Assembly (NCBI RefSeq): GCF_014904755.1
Contig: NZ_JACZFQ010000020.1
Location: forward strand, 62,001-126,000
Reading direction: 5' to 3'
Origin: Neoluteolibacter marinus
GTDB taxonomy: Bacteria; Verrucomicrobiota; Verrucomicrobiia; Verrucomicrobiales; Akkermansiaceae
Length of the DNA stretch: 64,000 nt
In this document: one piece after another, positions 22,625-32,400 of the stretch
Numbering within the stretch: position 1 is the first letter of the stretch
Layout: the number at the start of each line of letters is the position of its first letter
The notes under the pieces: generated by a model
The model's input: the letters and a program-made list of their open reading frames with translations, nothing else
Database searches by the model: none
What the model was told of the DNA's origin: nothing
Made by a program: the position numbers and the translations under genes

Positions 22625-25213
22625 TTAACGAACTTCCGCCCGTAGCCGGAAGAACAGCTTCCGTTGATCCGCCCTCGGTAGGGAAACGCTGATCCGGGTC
22701 ACATCGCCGTCTTCCGGGCTGGCGGTGAGAAGCGCGTTGGTTTCATCGGCGGTTTCCCAACCTACTAGATCTTCGCTGAATTCCACTTCGTGGGTCGAGT
22801 CAAGGGCCTCAAGACTGACCGGATAATTGAAGACCGCCATCTCGCCCCCGACATCAACCCGCGTCCCTTCGGATGCCTGGTGAGGATCGGAGCCGAAAAG
22901 GAACTCCAGCGCGTTGACGACCCCGTCGCCATCGTCGTCGTCTTCCGGACCACTTTCGCCAAGCTCCATGGCGATAGCCCACGAATCGTAGGCGGTGCGG
23001 GGTTCCCCCGAGGGCGGAGACACGCCGCCTGCCTCCAGACGGGCGATCCCGTCCCGGGCATGGCCATCGACGAGATTGAAAGAGCCTCCCACCCACAGCT
23101 TCGAGGTGCCGGGATGAAACGCCCAGTCGGATGGAATGACGCCCCTGTCCCAGCTCGCCGGATCGAAGTTCTCAAGCCCGCTGCTTCCCGCGACCCTCCA
23201 AGTGCCTGCGTCCCTCCGCACCCGGAACCTCCACTCCGGGGCGGCGAACGCTTCGTCGATCGACCCGTCCGGCAACATTCGGCGGATCCGCCAGCCGATG
23301 CCAACCCAATTCGCCGCCAGATAGAGCGTGCCTTCGTCTCCTTCCGTCGCATGGAGGATACCTTGGCCTCCCGTCAGCGGCGGTGCGGCGAAGCCGGCCA
23401 CCCATCTGTCATCCCGCCACCACCTCAGGCGCTGTCGTGCCGGATCCGATGGGCGGGTTTCCGTGAAAAGGACGCCACCCTGCCATTCGCAGACCGGGTT
23501 GAGTTCCGCCGACCCTCCGAGTTGGCGAAGCTGCGTGCCGTCGGCCCCATGGATCACCGGTCCCACGACACATCCGCCCGTCGACAAGGGGAGCACTGTC
23601 CGCCCGAGCCGGGACATTGAGGAAGGAAGTCGTGCCTGCACCGTCCCCGTGGCATCCAAAAAGAACACGGTTTCCATCGGAATCTCCGTCTCGCTCCTTC
23701 TCACAGCGATCAGCCCGCCCCCGGGTTGGGCGAAAACCTGGGTGAACCGGCCGCCCCAAAGTTGTGTGCCTTCTTCGGCGTCGAAGGTTTCATCGAGCCC
23801 TCCGCCAGGACCCAGCTTGACGAGATTCGATACACTTCCACCCGGCAAGTTCAGCGGATACTCGGTCACCACATAGACCGCACCGCCGGAAAACGCGGCG
23901 GAAACGGGGAAGGCGGCCCGCGGGTCGGCGACAAACCCCGGATCGGCGGACCCGTCGCCATTCAGCATGACGAGATCCCGCTCCGCCGCTCCCTCGAACG
24001 ACGAGAAACGCCCCGTGACCAACAGCCTGCCGTCCGTCAGCGCTTGGATCGAGCGCACCTGTCCCGGCGCGGTCGGATTGGACACGTGCCAATCCGGATC
24101 GGGCTGCCCGTCCGCAAGCAAACGGCGCGTGCCGTCCACCAGCAATTTGCCGTCCGGCAAGGCGATCACCGACCGCGCCCGGCCGGGGCTGACAAAAGAC
24201 GTGTCCGTCGTATCCGTGGCGGTGAAACGTTGCAAACGCCCGTCGCGCCCCACCGACACCACCGCCCCGGTCGCATCTTCCGCCCAGGTGAAGGGTCGGC
24301 CGCGCGGGAACACGAAGCTCATCCTCCGGGTGGATGCCGCCCCGTCGTCATACCAGTCGATGGTCCGGGTTTCAGCCGAATCGTAGTAAAGGAAAAACCT
24401 ACTATCGCGGCCCGTCACCACCCGGAAACCGTCGGCGGCGGGAGACAACGAGGGCCGGGTGTAATGATTGACCTCCACAAGGCTGACCGTTTCATCGAAA
24501 GAGCCGTCACCCGCGATCCGGAAAATCACGTTGGCCTTGTCCCCGCCATACCAGCTGGCCAAAAGGAGCGGGGAGGAATCTCCCCCCATCACCCACGCCC
24601 CTCCTCCCGTGGCGGGTATGAGCTGGAGAGGCTGGTCCGGCCAATCGGCGGACGGCTGGAACGAAGGATCGATCGCACCGTCCGAACGGTCGCGGATCTC
24701 CGCGAAGTTCTGTGCACCCCCGGTCCGGATCACCCACAAACGGTCACCGGCCACGAACTGGGGAACGATCTGCTGGCCCCCTGGCAGCGCGGTAGGAAAA
24801 GGAACGAGGGTTCCGTTCGCGTGCCTCTTCAACCACCCGTCGGCCTCATCGGGAATCAGCCACTCGCCATTGCCCAGTGAAAACCAGTCCCGGGATGCGC
24901 TGGTTGAAATGCCGTCGATCAACGCCAGGTTTCCCAGCGGCTCCAGGAAGCCGGGAACCGGCTCGCCGGACACCTCGCCATCGGGACCGAGCAGGATCCG
25001 GTCGCCCGTCGGCATGCCGTCGATGCGATCGAATCCCTCCCACGAGCTGCCGAGGAGAAAACTCCCGTCCGGCAAAGCCCGCACCGAACCGGGCGGAACC
25101 GCGTTTCTCACGATCGGGGCGAAGGAAGCATCCAGATCTCCGGGGGCGGCCTGACACCAGAGGGGAACCAGCGATATACCCGCGATGCCCAAGTGTTTGA
25201 CGAGTCTCATCAT
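22625..25213 (-). CDS. exported delta-60 repeat protein
   Basis: The 862-residue protein is started at ATG 25213 (MMRLVKHLGIAGISLVPLWCQAA is a signal peptide); the open frame further upstream runs through a palindromic element and is not coding. Delta-60 type repeats run through it: GDLDASFAPIVRNAVPPGSVRALPDGSFLLGS, PDPDWHVSNPTAPGQVRSIQALTDGRLLVTGRFSSF, DPGFVADPRA, GLDETFDAEEG and SIDEAFAAPEW, which usually form a beta-propeller. Near the end comes a DDDDGDGVVNALEFLFGSDPHQ calcium loop and a C-terminal beta domain finishing FFRLRAEVR, as in other exported proteins here. It is likely a surface or secreted protein of unknown ligand. The ECF sigma/anti-sigma pair lies directly downstream. Confidence 0.75.
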   Translation of the reverse strand: MMRLVKHLGIAGISLVPLWCQAAPGDLDASFAPIVRNAVPPGSVRALPDGSFLLGSSWEGFDRIDGMPTGDRILLGPDGEVSGEPVPGFLEPLGNLALIDGISTSASRDWFSLGNGEWLIPDEADGWLKRHANGTLVPFPTALPGGQQIVPQFVAGDRLWVIRTGGAQNFAEIRDRSDGAIDPSFQPSADWPDQPLQLIPATGGGAWVMGGDSSPLLLASWYGGDKANVIFRIAGDGSFDETVSLVEVNHYTRPSLSPAADGFRVVTGRDSRFFLYYDSAETRTIDWYDDGAASTRRMSFVFPRGRPFTWAEDATGAVVSVGRDGRLQRFTATDTTDTSFVSPGRARSVIALPDGKLLVDGTRRLLADGQPDPDWHVSNPTAPGQVRSIQALTDGRLLVTGRFSSFEGAAERDLVMLNGDGSADPGFVADPRAAFPVSAAFSGGAVYVVTEYPLNLPGGSVSNLVKLGPGGGLDETFDAEEGTQLWGGRFTQVFAQPGGGLIAVRRSETEIPMETVFFLDATGTVQARLPSSMSRLGRTVLPLSTGGCVVGPVIHGADGTQLRQLGGSAELNPVCEWQGGVLFTETRPSDPARQRLRWWRDDRWVAGFAAPPLTGGQGILHATEGDEGTLYLAANWVGIGWRIRRMLPDGSIDEAFAAPEWRFRVRRDAGTWRVAGSSGLENFDPASWDRGVIPSDWAFHPGTSKLWVGGSFNLVDGHARDGIARLEAGGVSPPSGEPRTAYDSWAIAMELGESGPEDDDDGDGVVNALEFLFGSDPHQASEGTRVDVGGEMAVFNYPVSLEALDSTHEVEFSEDLVGWETADETNALLTASPEDGDVTRISVSLPRADQRKLFFRLRAEVR

Positions 25214-25275
25214 CCTACTTCCGTCCCGGAGCGAAAAATGGTTCGCCGGAAAATCGGATCTTTTCGAAGCGTGTG

Positions 25276-25475
25276 GGGTGCCGACGCAGGGTGACCTCAT
25301 TTTGGATCCGCTTGGTTTCAGCGAGTCGCGCGGCAGCGCGGGTAGGGCCGACCGTCCCCGGTCGGCCGGGATGCGAGGGAAGGGCCTGCCGGCGGGAACC
25401 GTTGCGGTCGGCCGGGGACGTCCGACCCTACCCCTTGCAGCCATCCAAAATGAGGGGGCCCTGGGTGCCGATGCA
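25276..25475. repeat. MITE-like nested palindrome with near-identical flanking direct repeats
   Basis: The outer inverted repeat is CCTCATTTTGGAT (25295-25307) against ATCCAAAATGAGG (25443-25455); it extends outward to about 21 bp with three mismatches (25287-25307 and 25443-25463). Inside is a second imperfect inverted repeat of 27 bp (25341-25367 and 25406-25432) built on GGTAGGG and CGTCCCCGG blocks. Just outside lie the direct repeats GGGTGCCGACGCA (25276-25288) and GGGTGCCGATGCA (25463-25475), which could be a degenerated target duplication. The region 25214-25616 has no gene. This looks like a small non-autonomous mobile element or a large REP structure. Confidence 0.65.
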
Positions 25476-25616
25476 AAGCGGCTGGACGGGATTCCCGAAA
25501 ACCGGGATCCTGTTCTCATGACATATGAGCAACGATTGGGTCGCCGGTCATTTGCACGCGGGGCACCTCGGTTCGGTCAGCCCTATGGTTTCGGCTGGGC
25601 GCGAGGGTGAAAGATC

Positions 25617-27020
25617 ATGATGACCCGGGGGCTTTGCCTCCCGTTCATCGCATTTTCAGCCGTAGCCGTCGCGGAGGCCGGGATTGTGGTGGAACTGGAG
25701 GAGATCGATACCGCGCCTCCCCATTTCACCCTCGCCATGCAGCCCCCGTGGGTATCCGGAGGGCAGGCTCTCTACCGGAAGTTTGATTCCAGCACGGGAG
25801 GCCCGCCGGCAGGCATCTACCGGAACGGAACGTTGATCGCGGAGAACGGCGAAGAGTATGACGACGCGACCTTGACGGGCATGTATGTCATCGGAAAAAC
25901 GGGCACCAGCTATGCCATCTATGGCATGGCCAACCACATGGCCGGGCGGCCGAACAATTACTACGACTGCATCTACCAGATGCCGGGCGGTACGCGGATC
26001 ATCGACCGGAACTCTGTCTTTCCCGGCTATCCCACGCCGCTACCTCACAACGGAATCGCCGGAGGGACCATGGATCCCTCGAGCGGCAACATCGCCTTCT
26101 ACATCCGCCCCTCCAACGATCCGGTGCTCCCGTCCGCACTGATGTACTGGCAGGACGGCAGCGCAACGCTGATCGCGAAACAGGGGGACACAATTCCCGG
26201 CAGACAGTCCACTTTTAACAGCTTCAATCTCGCCGCCTTGCCCTTCGCGGATGCCGGGGAGGTCATCTTCCAGGCCGCCGGCACTGGCGGTGTGGCAGGT
26301 ATCTACAGGTGGAACGGAAGCATCCAGGCGATCGTGGATGACGATACTCCCGCACCGGGTGGCGGGGTGCTCGGAACACCCTTGGGAGGAGCGGTCAGGA
26401 ACGGTTCGGATGTTGCATTCTCGGGAGGCGGAGGCGTGGGACAGCCCCGCATTTACAAGATGACTGGAGGACAACTGTCCGTCGTGGCGGACACGTTCAC
26501 CCCGGTGCCGGGAGGCACGGGGGATTTCGCAAGCTATACCAGCCTTCAGATCAAGGACGGCTCGGTGGTGTTCATCGGCTCCCGGACAGGGACGCCCCGG
26601 GAGTATGGCATCTACACCGACATCGGAGGAAAGGTGGAGGCGATCGTGGACGTGCGGACGGACTTCGGCGGGCGTGTTCCGAAGACGTTCCACATGAACC
26701 CTGGCCGTGCCTGGGTGGAGGATTCGGTTTTTTTCCAAGTCAATTTCGAGGACTACAGCGACGCCGTGTTCAAGGCGACGTTCCGTTCGGTGCCGGATGT
26801 GCTGGAGTCAAAGGTGGAGTTCAGTTCCGCGACCAGCGGAACCATCACGGTGGCGACGGAAACGGGGGAGACCTACACGTTGAAGCGAAGCACGACGCTG
26901 GACCGTGCTACGGCGGAGGTGGTGTCCACGCACCCGGGGAACGGTACGGAGATGCAGATCCCCTTCGGGCCGCCGAGTCCGGCTCCACCGAAGATGTTCT
27001 ACTGGGTGGAGCAGAACTGA
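25617..27020 (+). CDS. exported protein of unknown function, DUF7453-like repeats
   Basis: The 467-residue protein has a signal peptide (MMTRGLCLPFIAFSAVAVAEA). The mature part has recurring units of about 60-80 residues of the form AGIYR(W)NG...IVDDDTPAPGGG...GTPLGGAVRNGSDVAFSG and RIYKMTGGQLSVVADTFTPVPGGTGDFASYTSLQIKDGSVVFIGS. These resemble the DUF7453/choice-of-anchor tandem repeats that probably fold as a beta-propeller. The C-terminal 60 residues (VEFSSATSGTITVATETGETYTLKRSTTLD...FYWVEQN) form a beta domain like that of its neighbours. The gene follows the MITE-like element. Function is unknown; a secreted or surface role is inferred. Confidence 0.65.
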   Translation: MMTRGLCLPFIAFSAVAVAEAGIVVELEEIDTAPPHFTLAMQPPWVSGGQALYRKFDSSTGGPPAGIYRNGTLIAENGEEYDDATLTGMYVIGKTGTSYAIYGMANHMAGRPNNYYDCIYQMPGGTRIIDRNSVFPGYPTPLPHNGIAGGTMDPSSGNIAFYIRPSNDPVLPSALMYWQDGSATLIAKQGDTIPGRQSTFNSFNLAALPFADAGEVIFQAAGTGGVAGIYRWNGSIQAIVDDDTPAPGGGVLGTPLGGAVRNGSDVAFSGGGGVGQPRIYKMTGGQLSVVADTFTPVPGGTGDFASYTSLQIKDGSVVFIGSRTGTPREYGIYTDIGGKVEAIVDVRTDFGGRVPKTFHMNPGRAWVEDSVFFQVNFEDYSDAVFKATFRSVPDVLESKVEFSSATSGTITVATETGETYTLKRSTTLDRATAEVVSTHPGNGTEMQIPFGPPSPAPPKMFYWVEQN

Positions 27021-27292
27021 GCAGCGGATAGCGGGTACCCGCATTCTTCGGCCGGAAGACGAACACGGTGGCCGAGACCCACTACCACCGCGGCATCATC
27101 ACCGCTGCCGGCGGCAGGTGGGGGAGGAGTTCATGGGGAGGATGTTTTCTCATGGGCTGGGGCGCGGCCATTTCGGTTCCCTGAGGAGAACGCGACGATC
27201 CCCTGTTCAGGGGATTCCGCGGTGGAGGCCAATGTCTATCATCCTCGGGCCATTTCTAACAACGGGAATCGGCTTCCACCTGTTACAACACC
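27021..27292. other. 272-base intergenic gap
   Basis: I see no gene, palindrome or terminator that can be supported in this gap, which must hold the promoter of the following PEP-CTERM gene. Confidence 0.4.
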
Positions 27293-28018
27293 ATGAGACA
27301 CCCCAGACTGCCCACCTCTTGCCTTTCCCGTAAAAACCCGCTTTATGTTCTTGCTGCGGGCATCCTCCCAGCCTGTGCCCTCGCCGGCGCATCCGCCATG
27401 GCGGCGATTGTCACCTACGAGTTCACCGGCGTGAAAAACGGTGGGGGATTCGCCTCTTACAACGGGCAGCCGATGAACGGCCGGATCGTCGTCGATACGT
27501 CGGTGGCTCCCACACTGGTTAGTACGGAGACGAACAACCATGAGTACGTCTTCCCGATCCTCTCCGCCACCGTGCAAATCGGAGATTTTTCCATCGAGAG
27601 CAAACCTTACGGGGATTTCGATCAGAACCTCAGCCCCCAGACACCGACGTGGAGAAACTACATCCGGATGTGGGAACATCCTAGCGGTTACAACATTCTC
27701 TCCGCCCACATCACCTCGACCGGAGCGGATCTCAACGGTAATACCGGCTGGAGTTTCCATGACATCATTTTCCGCATCGAGGACCGGAGCACGGGTGCGC
27801 TGAGCGTTCCCGGCCTGCCCGAGGATTTGTCCTCGTTTGAGTTCGGGGAGGGAATGGATATCGCGCTGCTTTCGGTGGGGGCTTACGACGGAGGATCAAT
27901 CGTATCGACCTTCGTGGCGGGAAACGGATCGGTCTCGATCGTCCCCGAGCCCTCCACCGCCGCCTTCTTCGGCCTCGCCGGGGCACTGGCCCTGGTTCGC
28001 CGCCGCAAAACCGCCTGA
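27293..28018 (+). CDS. PEP-CTERM sorting-domain protein
   Basis: The 241-residue protein begins MRHPRLPTSCLSRKNPLYVLAAGILPACALAGASAMAA, a long signal peptide, and ends VPEPSTAAFFGLAGALALVRRRKTA, a standard PEP-CTERM signal (VPEP, hydrophobic helix, RRR). The mature domain of about 175 residues (IVTYEFTGVKNGGGF, GRIVVDTSVAPT, FSIESKPYGDFDQ) is beta-rich with no motif I recognise. The next gene, 24 bases downstream, has a nearly identical tail on an unrelated body, so the two are probably co-transcribed and sorted together by an exosortase that is not in this window. Confidence 0.75.
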   Translation: MRHPRLPTSCLSRKNPLYVLAAGILPACALAGASAMAAIVTYEFTGVKNGGGFASYNGQPMNGRIVVDTSVAPTLVSTETNNHEYVFPILSATVQIGDFSIESKPYGDFDQNLSPQTPTWRNYIRMWEHPSGYNILSAHITSTGADLNGNTGWSFHDIIFRIEDRSTGALSVPGLPEDLSSFEFGEGMDIALLSVGAYDGGSIVSTFVAGNGSVSIVPEPSTAAFFGLAGALALVRRRKTA

Positions 28019-28041
28019 TTCTCCACCAACGCCAACCCGCC

Positions 28042-28791
28042 ATGAAAGAACGTTTCCCCGCCGCCATTCTCTTCTTCGCCCCGTGCCTGACGGCTCCCGC
28101 CCAAGCGGCACTTGTGGCGTTCCCCGAGATCGTTATTACCTCCGTGGAAACTCGCGACATCAGCACAGGTGGCGCCCCCCGATTTGTCACAGGAGTGAAT
28201 CGCAACAGCATTAATCCTTTGGACGGATTCGGAGCCTACACTCTGGGGTCGGTTCCCGGCACGGTGACGATTTCAGCGGGCGACACTCTTGCTTTTACCG
28301 TCCGGGCGGCACCGGGCATGGTTTTTCAACTGGAGCCGGTAACGTCGGGTTTCGTAATTGATCTGGATTACCGTGCCGCCACCCAAGGCCAACCCAACAG
28401 CCTGTCCGACTATTCGTTCGAGTTTGGAGGCCTGAGCGGTGGCACCGATCCCGCCTCCGCGATGATGTCCGGAGGAATTGTCGTCGGACCTTGGGAAGAT
28501 TATCCGCACTTGAGCTGGTCACCCGGGGTCAGCGTTACGGCAGGACTGATTGCAGGAGAGATGGGGTCCCCGGGAACAACACTATACAATGCCGGGACCT
28601 TCGACAGCATCACATTTACAGGAACAGCTCAAAATCTCACGCCGATTTCCTTCAGCACAGACCTGAGATACTTTTCCTTCTTTGCGAACGAATTGTCTCT
28701 GGTTCCCGTCCCCGAGCCCTCCACCGCCGCCCTCTTCGGCCTTGCTGGTACGCTCGCCCTGACCCGCCGCCGCATAGACGGTCATTCCTGA
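28042..28791 (+). CDS. PEP-CTERM sorting-domain protein
   Basis: The 249-residue protein has a signal peptide (MKERFPAAILFFAPCLTAPAQAA) and a C-terminal PEP-CTERM signal VPEPSTAALFGLAGTLALTRRRIDGHS. The mature portion (AFPEIVITSVETRDISTGGAPRFV, DSITFTGTAQNLTPI) is beta-rich and resembles the widespread unassigned PEP-CTERM bodies of Verrucomicrobia. Its stop is only about 15 bases from the left end of the IS630 remnant, so the insertion sits directly behind the gene and may have replaced its terminator. Confidence 0.72.
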   Translation: MKERFPAAILFFAPCLTAPAQAALVAFPEIVITSVETRDISTGGAPRFVTGVNRNSINPLDGFGAYTLGSVPGTVTISAGDTLAFTVRAAPGMVFQLEPVTSGFVIDLDYRAATQGQPNSLSDYSFEFGGLSGGTDPASAMMSGGIVVGPWEDYPHLSWSPGVSVTAGLIAGEMGSPGTTLYNAGTFDSITFTGTAQNLTPISFSTDLRYFSFFANELSLVPVPEPSTAALFGLAGTLALTRRRIDGHS

Positions 28792-28807
28792 ATGGCGCTT
28801 AGAGTGT

Positions 28808-29420
28808 TTTAAATAGATCCATAGCCGCAATGGGCAATTCAATGGGCGGCGTCCTATGCGGTGACGCGGGACAGGGCTTTCCCGATCTCCAGCAGCAGCT
28901 GGTCGTTGTCTCGGGCCTCGGCGCCACGGAGCAGGTTCTTCACTTTGCTCCACATCGGCTCGATCGGATTGAGGTCGGGAGAACACGGCGGCAGGAAACG
29001 CACCTCCACATCGCGGGCGGCGAGCATTTCAAGCGCGCGTCAATCCTTGTGCACGCTGAGATTGTCCATCACCAGGATGTCACCGGGTCTGAGGATCGGC
29101 AGCAGGACCTCCTTCACGTAGGCTCGAGACACCTCGGCGTTGGTTGCGCCTTCGATGGTCATGCAGGCGGTGCGAAGCCTCGATCTTCGGCTTGCGCCCG
29201 CTGCGGTGGTGCTGCGGCGCGACGTCTCCGGCGTGGCGCCTCTGCTGGAGGAGCTTCTTGACCATCCCAAGCGAAACTTCGAAACGGCGGGCCACTTGGT
29301 CGCGTGTGACATCCCCGCGGTCGTAGGCCTTGAGGATTCTTTCGCGCAGGTCGATCGAGAGCGTTGCTATACCCGGAACGTATCAGACAGCCGTTCGAAA
29401 CGGCTACGGCATTATTTAAA
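28808..29420 (-). mobile_element. degenerate IS630-family insertion sequence
   Basis: Imperfect terminal inverted repeats are visible: TTTAAATAG...TAGCCG at 28808-28827 pairs with CGGCTACGGC...TTTAAA at 29401-29420. Between them on the minus strand is a broken IS630 transposase. At about 610 bp the element is much shorter than a complete IS630 copy (about 1.1-1.2 kb), so a large internal part is gone. Confidence 0.7.
28854..29370 (-). pseudogene. IS630 transposase remnant
   Basis: Read on the minus strand, the 5' part gives LSIDLRERILKAYDRGDVTRDQVARRFEVSLGMVKKLLQQRRHAGDVAPQHHRSGRKPKI, the IS630 helix-turn-helix. The frame then jumps to EGATNAEVSRAYVKEVLLPILRPGDILVMDNLSVHKD, the second catalytic aspartate block. 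After an in-frame TGA at 29040-29042 it continues RALEMLAARDVEVRFLPPCSPDLNPIEPMWSKVKNLLR with the final DDE glutamate block, ending at TAG 28854-28856. About 130 residues between the first two blocks are deleted, including the first catalytic aspartate. With a deletion, a frameshift and a stop codon it cannot be active. Confidence 0.82.
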
Positions 29421-29449
29421 GTGCGTTAGGGTGTCGGTAGGGAATTCAG

Positions 29450-32400
29450 CTATTCTGGATTCACTGTGAGCCGGATAAACGCGCGCGGGTAGGCTGGAAT
29501 GACGAAGACATGTTCATCTCCTTCACCAGTGTCGGGGATCGGCAACCAGTCATTGGGGCCAAGCGTTGTGCTCCATTCGGCACCATAGATGATTCCTCGT
29601 ACCCCTGGAGGTGTGGTAAAGCGGAAAAGGAGCCCTCCCGCTTCGTGCCTGAGCTGGGGAAGCTTTCCCGGATCGCTTCTCTCGGGGTCCAGCCCGAAGG
29701 CATATTCGATAAGAGCGGGGATTCCGTCCTGATCTTCGTCCGAGTCGGAGGCACCCTCGGCAAACGCTGGATTTGCAACGGACGAAGTGGCAGGAGGGTC
29801 GACGGAGTGAGGGACGCCCATTACGACAAGGTTGTGGGACGATGAGGAGCCGCTGGAGGCGAAGATAACGCGTGCCGCGGAACCGAATGAGGATTGATCC
29901 ACCGGGGCGCTGGACGAGCGGCCCACGGTGCTTCCGTCGCCTAGTTGACCGTTGTCGTTCCCGCCCCAGGCGGAGAGAGTGCCATCGGCGAACCATGCGA
30001 GGCTGTGGAAGTTGCCGGTGGCGATGCCGGTGGCCGACAGAAGGGAGCCGGGCGTAGGGGAAATAACTACCGGCAGGGTGTTGTCCGGACCAGAGGCAAA
30101 GCCTAGCTGGCCGTTGGCATTCCAGCCCCATGAGACCAGACTGTGATCGGTGCAGGCCACGAGACTGTGAGCACTGCCGGCGGAGAGGCGCGAGACAGTC
30201 TTGCCGGCCAGCCCGCCGAGGCCGCTGATGGTCACCGGCGTGTCACTTGCCACGGTGGATTGGTTTCCAAGCTGGCCGTGCTCGTTGTATCCCCAGCTGA
30301 CGAGAGTTCCATCTTCACACAGTGCCAGCGCATGGTATTGGCCGGCGGCGATGAAGGTGATCCGCCGGCCCGAGAGGGCACCGCTGGCATCGACCGCAAC
30401 GGGGATGGAGGTGCTGGCACGGGTCCCGTCGCCCAGCTCGCCATCGTCATTGAATCCCCAGGCGAGGGCCGAGCCATCCGTGCACCAAGCGTAGCTCTGG
30501 TAGGCCCCGGCGGCGATACCGACAATGCGTTTGCCCGCGAGCGCGCCGCTGGCATCCACGAGCGCGGGAACGCGGCAGATGGTGGTATTGCCAATACCGA
30601 GCTGACCGTGATTGTTGTACCCCCACGCCGCGAGCGTGCCGTCCGAGCAGAGCGCGAGATTGTGGAAGGAGCCCGCGGCCACGGCAATGATCGTCTTGCC
30701 CGCCAGCACGCCGCCGCGATCCACTTCGAGGGGGATCGATTCGCTGGCTGTGCCACCGTTTCCAAGCTGACCGTTCACATTGTAACCCCAGGAGGCGAGG
30801 GTGCCGTCCGAGCAAAGCGCGATGCTGTGGAGGTAGCCGGCGGCCACTTCGGTGGTGGTGCGGCCCGCCAGAACGCCGGAGTTTTCCACGGGCGATGGAA
30901 CGAGGCCGTCGTCAAACGTCGCATTCCCGAGCTGACCGTGGCGATTCGCGCCCCAAGTGGCAATTCGGGTGGCGGCCCACTGCAGTACCAGGTCGTTGCC
31001 GGTGCCGCCGTAGTAGTTCGCCACGAATTCGTAACCGGTGCCGTCGTGGACGAGGACGACATGCTGACCTTGGGTAAGGTTTCCGAACTCTCCGTCGATG
31101 AGGCCGGGTCCGGTAAGGTCGATGACCGTGAGAACGGTGCCGGGCGCGGGAATGAAGCCGAGGGAAAGTTCCACGGTATTGCCGCGGGCCGAATAGTCCG
31201 TCTGGACGGTGCCGATGTCGCCGGGCGAATCGAAGTCTGCGACCAGTGGCGGACGATGAACCGTGACGGAGTAGGTGGTAGTGACCCCGGTTTCCGCGAT
31301 CACGACAATCTCGACAGGATTGTCCCCGGGCTGAATGGCGAGAAGCTGGCTGGCGGCACCGGTCGGAACGGTGACCCCATTCACGGCGACGGTGGCGTAG
31401 GTGCTGTTGGTAGTCGGGGTAGCCGTCAGCGAGACGAGCCCGCTGTCCACCGTGGTGGAGTAGTTGGTGGTGCCGGGGGAGAACGCAGGCTGGAGCGAGC
31501 CGGCGGACAGATCGAGTGATGCGAGGGACGAGTCATTGGACAGCGGCACCGCGGCGAGGGCGACGTAGTGCGTGGCGGAGGAACCCTGCGAAAGATAAGT
31601 GAACTTCTCACCGGTGGCGGGAGGATTCGCGGCGACGGGGACATTGCTGGTGGTGGTCGAGCCATTGCCGAGCGCGCCGCTACCGCCATAGCCCCAGATG
31701 GCCAAGGTGCCGTCCGCGCAAAGGGCGGCGCTGTTGAAGTAGCTGCCGTTCACGCTGACGATCGATTTGCCCTGCAGCACGCCGCTCGACTGAACGGCCA
31801 CAGGGCTCGAACGATTCACCGTGCTGTTGTCACCCAGGGTGCCGAGGATGTTCTCACCCCAGGTGACGGCGGTGCCATCGGTGGTGAAAGCCACGCAATG
31901 ATGATTGCCAGGGGACACCATGCGGAGGGACTTGCCGGACAAAATGCCCGAGGTCACGACGCGGACGGGAACGGAGGCATCGGAAGTGTTGCCGTTGCCC
32001 AGTTGCCCGGAGTTGTTCCAGCCGAGGCCGGCGGCCGTTCCGTCCGAGCAGCGGTAGATGGCGAATGCATCCGCCCCCGCGATGACGGAGCGGACCTGTT
32101 TGCCGAGAAGCGCTCCGTTGCGCGTCACCTCAACGGGAGTGGAGGTGGTGCCTGGTGCCGTCGAGCCGAGCGCACCGCGAATGTTGTTTCCCCAGCCGGC
32201 AATCGATCCATCGGCACAAAGCGCGAGGGTGAGATACTCGCCGGTGGAGACGGAAATGATCTGCTTGCCGGCGAGGAAGCCGGTGGTGTCAACGGCCACG
32301 GGAAGATTGCGATCGGTTGAAGTGCCGTCGCCAAGAAGTCCCCATTGATTTGATCCCCAGCCTGCAAGCGAGCCGTCCGAACAAAGCGCGAAGCTCTGAA

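Noticed and set aside
30143-31519. Long plus-strand frames opposite the RCC1 gene
   Set aside because: The repeated DNA of the RCC1 gene keeps several antisense frames open; the minus-strand repeat protein is the real product.
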